The translations under genes and the position numbers were made by a program. From positions 21,514,001 to 21,578,000 of the forward strand of contig NC_091967.1 of the NCBI RefSeq assembly GCF_036711975.1: DNA of 64,000 bases. Reading direction: 5' to 3'. This stretch comes from Onthophagus taurus (taxonomy: Eukaryota > Arthropoda > Insecta > Coleoptera > Scarabaeidae). The notes below the pieces were generated by a model. It ran no database searches. It saw nothing but the letters and a program-made list of their open reading frames with translations, and was not told where the DNA came from. This document shows, one piece after another, positions 13,032-22,770 of this stretch (its first letter is position 1; each line of letters opens with the position of its first letter).

Positions 13032-14590
13032 TTAGAACCAGCAAGAACATTTAAAAAAATCATTACTAACCTTGGAAAATGTGAGTAAATGTAATCGTAA
13101 GTGAATAAATGTAATTGTAAATCTGACATCCATAAAATGTTTACTTATGTGTGATACTTTCCATTTAACATGTTTCCAATTTTTGTTTATATCGGTCCAT
13201 ACCACAAATATGCATCCTTTTCTGTTGGTAATTTTCAACTGTCCTTGTACTTGATAGTACACAGGAAAAAATATAGAGTAAAAATCAACTCTAAAACATG
13301 GTTCAGATCGGTCCAATTTATTTAGAGTTATTTTTCTGCACTATATAGTGTAGGTGAATAGATTAAAAATTTACACTAAATAGTGAGAAGATGGTGTTTA
13401 TTAAATAGTGTAAAATCGTTACTCTATAACAGTGTATTATATGTAATCTAACTAGATGTTGTCGTGACTCTAATTAGATACATTTCTAATCTAATCAGTG
13501 TAACTTATTAAAAATTCGCTCTCATTTTACTCTATTAATTGACAAAATATCACTAAATAGTGTGTATCTTCCACTTATTAGTGTTAATTTTTAATAGGAA
13601 GTGGAGTATTTTTAGGGAAGTTTTACGTTTGTAATAAAAATCAAAATTATAAAATATTTGTTTTTATTTTTACTTGTAATATATTGAATATACTTAAATT
13701 TAAAAAAATTAAATTCTGTTTATATACATATATAATACTTAATTAATTTTAAAGTTTCCACGGAGTCACCATCAAAACTGCATCTAATGAGTCTTCTATA
13801 AATTTCCTATATGTATAGTTGCACCAAGTTGCACATACTTACCAATCTTCACAAGGAACTTGTATGTAAAATCTTCCGGAAGTTCCACTAATTTCACATC
13901 ATGAATGTTTTATTTTGGCAAACATAATTAAAATAAAAATAATCGTTCTTTCTTTCTATATCGCGTAAATCTGGTCTCGAGACACTATCGAGTTCCGACT
14001 CGTTCCGACCGTTAAATTTTAGCTGTATCACACCACATGTTGATCACGTGGTACCGACGAGTAATCCCGAGCAAAATAGTGCGGTGCCTACGAAGTACCC
14101 GAAGGAAAAGTACACGTCTAGTGCAAAATTTAATGTTTTATATATTACATAACTTCACTAACATAAGTAAAAAAGAACTCTGCTTTAGATTGCTTTAGAT
14201 CTGCTTTAATTCTTTTTACCAACTACTCTAACATTTTTACACGACACGATTTTTTCCTGTGTACCATGTATCTTTTTTATTTATTTTAAAACAATCTCTT
14301 TCTTAATTCCATTTTCAAAAAGTAGCTTTTTTTGTTTAATCCTTAGGATGCATATGGTATGCGAAGAAGGGGCACTTTATTTCCACAACTCCTTGTCCCA
14401 CTAAACCGTCTGGACTTGCCCCTAGAAAGCTGTACTCAGTGTCTATGAACATTCTGCACGTTTCTACCTTTATATTATCCTGTTCTTCTAACTGATGTAT
14501 AGCAAGTTTTTCATTCATTTTACCATGCTGAACAGCCTTAAATCTACTTACTGCATTACGCGATTGACGCGACAAATTTGTAAACTTGAC
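13032..14590 (-). pseudogene. YqaJ/lambda-exonuclease-like nuclease relic, interrupted by a TIR element
   Basis: On the minus strand the N-proximal piece (14575 to 14336) contains GASPDGLVGQG and VEIKCPF, the D...ExK core of YqaJ-type recombinase nucleases. The C-terminal piece (from about 13260 down to 13032) begins YYQVQGQLKIT, a hallmark of the same family. Between them sits a 1,000-bp TIR element (13261-14260) with GTAC duplications. If the element and one duplication are ignored, codons run in phase across the junction. A frameshift/stop near 14335 and missing N-terminal sequence show independent decay. Such genes in insects are usually carried by mobile elements or of viral origin. The host role is unknown. 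Confidence 0.7.
13261..14260. mobile_element. 1,000-bp non-autonomous TIR DNA transposon with GTAC duplication
   Basis: The termini acaggaaaaaat (13261-13272) and attttttcctgt (14249-14260) are perfect 12-nt inverted repeats, each flanked outside by gtac (13257-13260 and 14261-14264). The interrupted YqaJ reading frame independently supports these borders. The interior carries many aatagtgt/acactatt motifs (13343-13590) and a GC-richer segment near 13970-14110, and no transposase ORF. A 4-bp duplication would fit Sola1- or Chapaev-like superfamilies, but I cannot assign it. Confidence 0.75.
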
Positions 14591-14819
14591 GACAAATTAC
14601 GACAATTAATGCAATAATTTTTTTTATTCAAATCGCAAGATGTAGTGCCAACTTGACAGAGATCGGGCATTTCCACATTCATTTCTTCGAATGAGACATA
14701 GATTATCGAAATCGGTTGTGGTTCTCTTGTTATAATCAAAATACTATACATGTAAAATCCTATCTAATTGGGGGCTACAAATATGGGGCCTATCTTCGCA
14801 TAACGTAAAAAACTCTAGA

Positions 14820-14965
14820 AGTCCACAACGAGTAAAATTTATTTAATTTTTCAATTAGCACGACATATGTTTCGCTTATTAAGCGTCTTCAGGTGCGACG
14901 TCAATTAATCGAACAATGTTGTTATAATCATAGAAATCCTAGTCAATGTTGTTATAACTTCGCAT
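14820..14965 (-). other. Penelope-type end fragment with hammerhead-like fold
   Basis: Read on the minus strand, 14897-14861 gives cctgaaga, a cgctt/aagcg stem (14873-14885) and then aaacatatgtcg. The order CUGANGA, stem II, AAAC resembles minimal hammerhead ribozymes carried by Penelope-like elements, but the position-12 G is not cleanly present, so activity is doubtful. Adjacent, caatgttgttataa is repeated at 14915 and 14944. No Penelope RT is nearby; the only one is at 31-32 kb. Confidence 0.3.
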
Positions 14966-15229
14966 AGGTGTGAAAGGTTGCACGAAATGTTACCATGTTG
15001 AGTTGACATGAAAATATATAACAATTTTTGAATTATTTGTAGCAATTTATAATATATGATAGAACTTCCTAAAACTGTTAACGACAGATTAAATATTAAA
15101 ATTAAACTTCAAACGAAATTATTAATTAAATTTCGATTAATACAAATGAAATGAAAAAAGATAGAGTGAATTTCAGTTAAATCTCATTAAAATAGTATTT
15201 AATTATCTGTCGAATTCACAAAAGTCCTC

Positions 15230-17520
15230 TGTCAGTTTTCGTTCACACGGAATCGTGTACGGAGTAGAATGGTCCCGCTATGAACCTCTCCCCTCGCCAC
15301 TCTTTTTGAACCCAACAAACTCATTAACATTCTTTTTGCGGGCGCAACAGGGGTCTAACGGGCAAAAAAATAATTACTCGAGAAGTATTCCAATTTAGAG
15401 CGTCGTCCCGGAAGCTACGGAGCTAATTCCCGCATAAAGGCTAGCGTGTTTCCAGTCGATAGGGCGCGCGCTCCGGTCGCTCCGGTCGCCCCGGAGCCGC
15501 CGATGACGTGACCAGACTAATTGTTGCTTAATTATAATTGCGTTTGCAGTTTTGCAGCTCGAGGTAATTAAGTTCCGGGGAGGCCGTTTGTTTTTTTGTT
15601 TGCACCACACAAAAAGTGTACAATTATTTTAATTAAACAGAATCTCCTCTCTAATCTGAAACGCAGATATCGAATTTCGATGGATTGATCAAGGCAACAA
15701 TTATAACCAGTTTTCGTTTCAATCATACATATATAAAAATACTGAACTGTATCTGCCTGTATAAAACGTAACATGAGATGATTTATCGAATTTCTTGAAA
15801 GAAATAAGATTCATTTCAGTAGTGTATCGAGATACCAAGTAATCTGTATGCTATGTTCGCCTTCCTAAAACTACCCTTGAATAAATGAAATCCGAGTTTC
15901 CCATTTCCCAATTACGGACTACGTGTCAGAGAGTCGATTTAAAAATGCAGGAAGGCTTGAATTTTTAACTTTGTCCTCTATCAACACGGTTACGCACTCG
16001 CGGCGTCCATAATCCGTTCATAGAAAGGACATACCCATACAATTTCTTTCATTTGCAAATCTCTTGGAAACGAGTAACGCGAGTTGTATGGGAGTTTCGT
16101 TGATGTTTTTTCGAGCAATTAAAAGCTGTGCGCAACTTCCGGTTAATTATGAGCGATTACCGCTCCTCTTATTAGAATTAATGCGCGCATTAGTCCTAAT
16201 TTTCGTGGATATAACTCTGTGACAGAGTGGGAACGTGGGGAACATTTTTATTGCGAGAACACGCGTGACCTCGCGCAATATAAAACGGTTAATTTTTCCG
16301 GGTGGCAATGCCGACAGACGGCGCAGCGTGACGAAAAATTTTGTTGCATGCGCGAAAAGTTTTGATCGAATTTTCGATTGGACCTCCCACACACCGCGCC
16401 GCGCCGTTAGTAGATTGAATTAGATTAGCGAATTTGTTTGAATGGAAATTTAACTTTCAAAGCACGCGTGAAACGACTAACGAGGGTCCAGCGGTTCCAG
16501 TTAGCAGCCGATAAAGGCTAATAAATCTTTGTTAACACGACTGTTTTATCAAAGAACAACAAGCATCAATCATCTTCACCGTTATGCCGTCAGAAGCACG
16601 CGCGTTCGGCAGTTTATCAGACCGTAGCGTCGTCGGCGATTTGAAAAATAATTAGCCCCCTCTTTTGAATAAGTAATCGTATTAATATTAATTATCTGGG
16701 GTTTTTCCACCCCCTGTACAGGGACTTTCTTAAATTTAGATTAATTGGCGATCCTCGTTAACCCTGCGGGAACGGCCGAGGAAAATATTAATGGCAAGCC
16801 ATTTTGTCCTCAGTCCTAATTAATTAATTCCTTCGTCCCGTTCGATAGGGTTCGGGGCTTTTTGACGTTTTATGAGGTTGTTACGAGCGCGGCGATGGGC
16901 TAGCGGCTATATTTCCGACCAGTCTTGACACGAAAGTTGTAAATCCGCCTCTGGCTGGGAACTTTGATGAATTTGACATTTAATATACCTAAAAGGAACG
17001 GTAATTGACTTTCGTGTTGGCAGCGACGTATGACCGCATTTAAAATTTCATGCTTTTTATCAAGAAAATTTTCTCCTTGTAAAAAATAAATCCGTCCCAC
17101 ATCTGAATGTCTCTCGAGACTTGCAACCCCACGACACCAGGGTAATTAGGCGTAGTTCCACTAGTAATCCAAACCTGCTCTCGATCGCGTATCAATTTTC
17201 GATTAGTGCTAGAGGTCTTCGGACGTCAGGAGGGCTATTTCCGGCCAAAGGGATCGGCGGAGGGCGCGAGATCGATGGACACGCTTGTTAAAAGTGTCAT
17301 ACGGCCGGCGCGGACGTAACTTATTAAAAGTTAAAGTGGAGTGACTGGCGTAATTTAGGATGAGCCCGCTCATCAATCATACTCGTGCCATCGCCACGCA
17401 ACGCCTCGTACCCTCCATCTACGAACTAATCAAGATCCGATACCGAGCGAGACCTCCAAGACTCTAAAGCAACCTTACCTAATTGCCAGTCTGTCGAAGA
17501 AGATACTGAAAGACACCTGT
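15230..17520. other. GC-richer non-coding block
   Basis: About 2.3 kb with balanced composition, no TE motif and no convincing coding frame. Homeodomain-type taattaatt and attaattaatt strings recur (for example 16680-16700, 16815-16830). It resembles single-copy regulatory DNA more than the repeat-rich flanks do. Short ORFs at 16147-16423 lie on both strands of the same segment and lack motifs. Confidence 0.35.
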
Positions 17521-17648
17521 CGTTAAGGAAGTTAATTATGTAATAACTATAGAAAAATTATTATATCCCAAAGTATGTACGCTACAACCATGATACGACA
17601 ATAAATAAGATAAGAAAGCAAGCAACTATTAAATAGAAACACTTTTAA

Positions 17649-17731
17649 CCCGTATTTGCTACTATCGGGTCCTATGGACCCAGTCCGTAGTCCAGGGTCT
17701 AGGACAAGTTTTAGATAATAGTAGTTACGGG
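17649..17731. mobile_element. 83-bp TTAA-flanked MITE (piggyBac-type)
   Basis: The element begins cccgtatttgctactat and ends ataatagtagttacggg, giving imperfect terminal inverted repeats, and is flanked by ttaa at 17645-17648 and 17732-17735. TTAA duplication with CCC/GGG termini is the piggyBac hallmark. The centre holds the small palindrome gggtcctatggaccc. Confidence 0.7.
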
Positions 17732-17870
17732 TTAAAGAGCATTAATGTAATAATAAGTACAACGAGTGTAAAAATCGCCATGTAAGTTTAAAATCTGCTC
17801 TTGTTAACACGTTAATTGCCACGTCAGCCATATGTGTCTAAACACTAATTTACTTGTGCCATGTTAGACA

Positions 17871-18133
17871 TACAGTGTGTTAATTAATTAACGTACGCGA
17901 CGTCATCATCGACATCATCGGTAAATCGCTTATTGCAATACCAATACTGTGATATTGGTTGCATACTTGCAATTATGACGTCAGGTACGATAATTAATCA
18001 AAAAGAAAAAATACAATATGAGGATTTTCACAGAAAATACCAAAATATTAGTGACTTCTAGAAAGCCTCGAATATGATTTGACGTACATTATTCAGCTCT
18101 GTCTACAAGTCTATCCGATATTAACACACTGTA
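17871..18133. mobile_element. Possible TA-flanked MITE with CAGTGTG ends
   Basis: The sequence tacagtgtgttaat at 17871-17884 recurs inverted as attaacacactgta at 18120-18133, and the 15-nt match extends to 17870/18134. The cagtgtg ends match those of the mariner-type MITE at 38104. Inside is a second foldback: ttaattaacgtacgcgacgtcat (about 17881-17904) against 17976-17999. This interpretation explains the loop of the adjacent hairpin. Confidence 0.5.
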
Positions 18134-18259
18134 TATATCGGATAGACTTGTAGACAGAGCTGAATAATGTACGTCAAATCATATTCGAGGCTTTCTAGAA
18201 GTCACTAATGTTTTGGTATTTTCTGTGAAAATCCTCATATTGTATTTTTTCTTTTTGAT
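17997..18259. repeat. Near-perfect 125-bp inverted repeat (long hairpin)
   Basis: The left arm 17997-18121 and the right arm 18135-18259 are reverse complements with one mismatch that I can see (in the aatattagtgac/gtcactaatgtt segment), separated by a 13-nt loop, taacacactgtat. Such high arm identity implies a young inverted duplication. A transcript would form a long dsRNA stem. No promoter or ORF is evident. Confidence 0.9.
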
Positions 18260-18301
18260 GTTTCTCAACATTTATGGAGAAAGTTTTGGAACCTTCTAGA
18301 A

Positions 18302-18660
18302 TTAATCTTCTCCATTATTGGGGAAGGGGAATGGGTTCAATGACTCGCCGTAACTAAATCCTTGTGAACACGGGATTTTATCAATAGCATCATTGTATAC
18401 TTTAATCTTTGTTGTATTGTCTGTGTTTGTCCCAACTAGCCGAATATTATTATGTACTGTTCTGGAATTTGTATGTCGAGAACGTCCTTGCATTTTCAAA
18501 TAAATTGTTACTCCAAGAAAACTTTTGACTTGAAAGTTTGTCCAAACATCGCTGGTAAGTGAGAAATAAATTAAATCAGCATCGTTTTCAAGAAATGTAG
18601 CAGTATTTCTAGTACGTATTTTGTACACTGGACTTCACTTCTTTAATATATTTTGAAAAT
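18302..18660 (-). mobile_element. hAT transposase fragment (ZBED-like)
   Basis: A 108-codon minus-strand frame contains SLTSDVWTNFQVKSFLGVT, the start of the hAT catalytic fold (first acidic residue in TSDVW). Both ends are truncated. It abuts the right arm of the long hairpin. Confidence 0.7.
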
Positions 18661-18929
18661 CTTTTCATTAACCACCACAATTGATAAATTATTCTTATTG
18701 ATGAAAGTTATAGATCGAAGTTTCAGACACATAGTTGAATGTTTATAAAGAGGTTACTGGCATATATGATTGACACGTTTTAATTATCGATTGAACGGCT
18801 TTAAATGTTTCAGAAAGAACCTCTACGTGCAATGTTTCTGATTTTAAACACGTTGAAGCTCCGTTATTAAGGAGCTAGTAAAATAGTATAAGGTTGAAAC
18901 GAATTTTTATTTAATATCATGTTTATTAA

Positions 18930-19012
18930 CCCTACAGAGAATACGTGATTAAAGTGTTACAGCAAAACACATAAGGCATAGGCCTGTCAGGCTCAACGTA
19001 TTCACTCTAGGG
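18930..19012. mobile_element. Second 83-bp TTAA-flanked MITE (piggyBac-type)
   Basis: It begins ccctacagagaatacgtga and ends caacgtattcactctaggg, with ttaa at 18926-18929 and 19013-19016. The terminal repeats match at about 15 of 19 positions. It has the same length as the element at 17649 although the interior sequences differ. Confidence 0.72.
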
Positions 19013-19089
19013 TTAATGTATACTAATCTTTTTATATTTACCACTGCTCTAACGACATGATGTATCGCATATGATTCAAAGGGTACAGA

Positions 19090-19383
19090 TTGCTTAAGGG
19101 AAAAAGCCATTATGGCTAACCAGATCTGCAGGAGGCGCCTTGGAAGGAACGAGGGTCTTAAACCACGAATGGCTCATTGGGCCTACCTGAGCTATAATCA
19201 GATCCATGGTCGTCTATGCCTCACTGGTTTGGTGGCCAAAAAACAAAGACAGCACAACAATAGCTGGCATAAATCCAGCAGAGAGCATGACTTATATAAC
19301 GGGTGCAATGAGATCTTGTCCGACGACTGCTATTAAAGCGTTACGCGGTTAGCTCAGCCCGGTAGCAATAATAATAATAATAA
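19090..19383 (+). mobile_element. LINE 3' end with (AAT)n tail
   Basis: A GC-richer segment with a 74-codon frame (19112-19336) ends in ggtagcaataataataataataa at 19362-19383, the tail type of I/LOA-like LINEs. The frame itself shows no recognisable domain. The string gttagctcagcccggtagc just before the tail resembles a tRNA A box, but no B box follows. Confidence 0.4.
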
Positions 19384-20639
19384 CACGTTACGCTACGATA
19401 ATTTCAACACAATTTCTGTCTGGTCTAGGGTAATTTTATTAAATAATTAGACCTGAAAGAAATGTAATGCAATATTGCAAACAATTTTGTGATCTCCTCA
19501 ATTTTGCGAAACAGAACACTATTTTTTGGTTCCAATCCGTGACAATCACATACGTGATACACGTCGGTTTCGACGAGTGTCAAAATACAGTGTTGAATCC
19601 GTTATGCCTAATAAACAAATCATTAACGTCTATTGAAAAGCTCATGATTACTGTAACTATATCTTTTATAATGAAACGCACAGATACGGAGTAAAATTTT
19701 TAAACTGTGTAGTTCAGAAGCGTAAACGTAACGACGCAACGTTTATTTAGATACATTTTTGATAAAAATTATGGTTTAGTTGCAAAAGTCTGCGAGAATC
19801 TATCACAAGGGCTCCTCAATGAATACAGCACTACACCTAGACAACTTGTACACCAACGATCCGTCAGCATTAGCATTTGCTCGCCAGAACACACATATTC
19901 TTGGTAGTACATGGTAGCATGTTTTTGTATAAGAGGAAACAAGAAGTTTATTCCAAAGAACGTTATGAACGGAAAATTTAAGAAAGGAGAAATGGTGCCG
20001 AAAGAAGGCAAAAGGTAGTGTAATACTTAACTGGATTGGCACTCGAGATGTTGGACAAGTGATTACGAAACATGTCCCAGAAATGGTAGATATATACCAA
20101 ATAAATCAAATGGGTCACTATGCAATAACTTATATTATATACAAAATCTCTTCGAAAAGCAATGTTTCGAAAATTTTGGTCACTGATCTACTTAGGTTAA
20201 GCTCGGACATATGTAACAACCCAATAAATTTTGCTCATACACTAAGAATGATGTACGATTCTGAAAGCAAAAAGAAAATATGCGATGCATGATACGCCCA
20301 GATAAAAGAAACAGAAGGGCGAGACGAAATGGGAAAAAAGTTACAAGTTATTGTTTGGGATATCTTTCTTATGATTAGATTTTCTTTGACGATAACCAAG
20401 TCTATATGTTATTTATCTTTTCTTTAGCCAGCCAAGTAATGTTTACTTTCTCAAATGTAAGAAGTGTATAAAAGAGAAAGTATTATAATCTTGCAAAAAT
20501 TCGATCTCAAGATTTCGATGGATCTATACGTTTTGACGATTCCTTAATACTAAACTAGAGCTGGAAGACAAAGACACAAGCGGATGACCTTCAACTATCT
20601 GGTTCAAAAAATGTCGATTGAAACTACCGCAACCTATCA

Positions 20640-21060
20640 TTAGCATTAGAGGGTGCGGCAGGAGAGCATTTTGAAAAGCTCAAATACATGACCTGCATCA
20701 TCAAAATATCAATCAAACTACATAGGAAATAGAATACGTTAATTTGGCCTGTGCTAATCTACAAAACAGAAACCAATGCAGAAACTAAGAACGGTACACA
20801 TGAAGTCGCTCAGATGAATTCTAGGACTTTTTTTGCAAGGCCAATTATCAAACAAGACGGTAAGAGAGAAAGAGATGGGAAACACAAGATATTGGCAGAG
20901 GTATCAAGGAAAGAAAGCACCAATGGAGTCAACATGTCGACAGAATGACGAAAGACCGAATAGCCAAAATATGCAAACTCAATGTCCAGCGTTATCATCC
21001 GTTGAACAACAGGAGTAATCCTAATCTAAGGAAATGAAGATGAAAAAGAAAATTTCAGAA
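20640..21060 (+). mobile_element. RTE-type LINE, C-terminal relic
   Basis: The frame at 20930-20983 reads QHVDRMTKDRIAKICKLN, a conserved segment after the RT domain of insect RTE-like LINEs (the HVxRMxxDRLAK region). Upstream frames at 20750-20850 are compatible but shifted. The RT itself is missing. Confidence 0.65.
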
Positions 21061-21079
21061 GAAGAAATGCCAACGTAGT

Positions 21080-21570
21080 TATCACATTGCTAGAAAAGAT
21101 TCGTAATGTGGTCAAATGGTTTAAGAGAAGCGTTGACTCAAACAATCATCTTTGAAAACAGCAAATGGAACCAGGGATTCCAGAAGGAACAGGATGCACG
21201 TCAAACTCAAATGAATTGGCTCCAATGATAAGCAACATCGTATTTGACAACGTCACTGCTTAAGAGATGATCACTTCAATCGAGCTCTAATCCATAAAAG
21301 ATGCAATTAACATTCTGCAACCTCTAGAGTAACTAACAAACATGCAATTTAACGAAAAAGTTGTTAGTGTTATAAAATAATTCCAATAGTAAGCTTGGGA
21401 CTGGACAACAAATAAAAGAAGCTGTGTGGAAGGAGCTCACAAAAAAATTGAAAAAATTTTCTTTTAGCAGTTGTCAAAATTCTGGGTTCCAGGTTTAAAG
21501 CTATTGAAATTAAAGATACATTGGCAATTCGTTCCACATTAAAATATTTGGGTGAGCAAACACAGATTTA
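21080..21570 (+). mobile_element. hAT transposase relic (middle region)
   Basis: In shifted frames the plus strand gives RNVVKWFKRSVD (21102-21137), DAINILQPLE (about 21305-21335) and QIKEAVWKELTKKLKKF (21410-21460). This is the order seen in ZBED-like hAT transposases. Stops and indels abound. Confidence 0.6.
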
Positions 21571-22079
21571 TTCCAGGAATGAAGAGTTAACATCCGATTA
21601 ACGCTGAAACGTTAGCTTACGCATAAAGAGAAAAGTATAAAAATGAGCAAGGTTTGTGGTTTTCACGAAAGAGGAGCTAAGAAGTCACTATAATCAGTAC
21701 ATTATAATATTAATTATACAGTCATCCTTCTATAAATTAATTTACACCACTTGGTACTCGTTTTATATTATTAACCCTCCCCAGCATCTCTTATTTCAAA
21801 TCTCTATTCTCATTCTAACACAGCGCCAATTCGAAATCTAGACCAATTTGAACCCGAAAATCCTATAAATTCGCATTTCTGGCTCCATTGTCGCCGAAGA
21901 CAATCCACTTAGTGTTGGAGAATTCGCGATCCACCCTATATTTTGACGCGGGTATTTCGTGTCGCAACATTGTTCGGAAAACGCAAAGAAAGAGGAAAGA
22001 TAGAAAGAGAGTAGAGGGAGTTTGGTTTTTGCGACGAGAAAGCAATAACAACTAAAAGTCACGTCGTTCCCAAGTCACG

Positions 22080-22740
22080 TGGATGTCAGCGAGGCCCGAG
22101 TCGTCGTAAAACCGGGCTCAGACAGACACAGGATGTGTTTCGACGTAAATCTGGGCACGAGATCCCCCTTAAAGGCGATAACTAATGGAAGAGAAAAGTA
22201 GAAGCCTCGGAAAAACTGCCTAAAATATATAGGAAATCGGGATCGAAACTTACACTTTTGGTTATATTATTAATAGGTAAATTTTTTGCTTTGTATGTTT
22301 TGTACGATTAACTCCCGATTGTATGACTAAAAAACCGCTACGCAAACAGGTACCGTTTTTGGAAAGCCACAGAGAGTGGCCCCTCTGTTGACAAATAGAG
22401 GGCGACCGAATTGGTTTTTTTGCTTAGGCTTTTTAGAGGCGAAATTGCGGCGACAAACTCTAAACTCCCAAATCCGTCATTCAATTCAGCCTCGAGCGGA
22501 CTGCGCATTTAACGGCGCCAAGCGAGATGCAATTCACCATGACGTGGACAACACAAAACCGGCCGAATTATACTCATCCGATTATCCTTTGCCGGCGCCG
22601 GAAACTGCGCTATCAAATTTCCTTATAATCCTACAGGCCCCAGTAAGTCCTCTTTGGTTGAGGTCCTGCTTGCTTTGCTTCCACTGGGACCCAGTGATAA
22701 ATGTATCCCAAACCAGATAGATTTGCAATATTAATTAAAC
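22080..22740. other. GC-richer non-coding block
   Basis: Balanced composition, one 114-codon frame (22376-22720) without any motif, no TE signature. It ends 30 bp before the Tigger-type terminus at 22771. I cannot say what it does. Confidence 0.3.
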
Positions 22741-22770
22741 AGCGATAAACATTTTTCCTTAATTAAACTA

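Noticed and set aside
16147-16423. ORFs on both strands in the GC-richer block
   Set aside because: Mutually overlapping, motif-free; length expected by chance where GC rises.
19340-19362. tRNA-like string gttagctcagcccggtagc
   Set aside because: Only an A-box-like motif; no B box, no cloverleaf, and it abuts an (AAT)n LINE tail.
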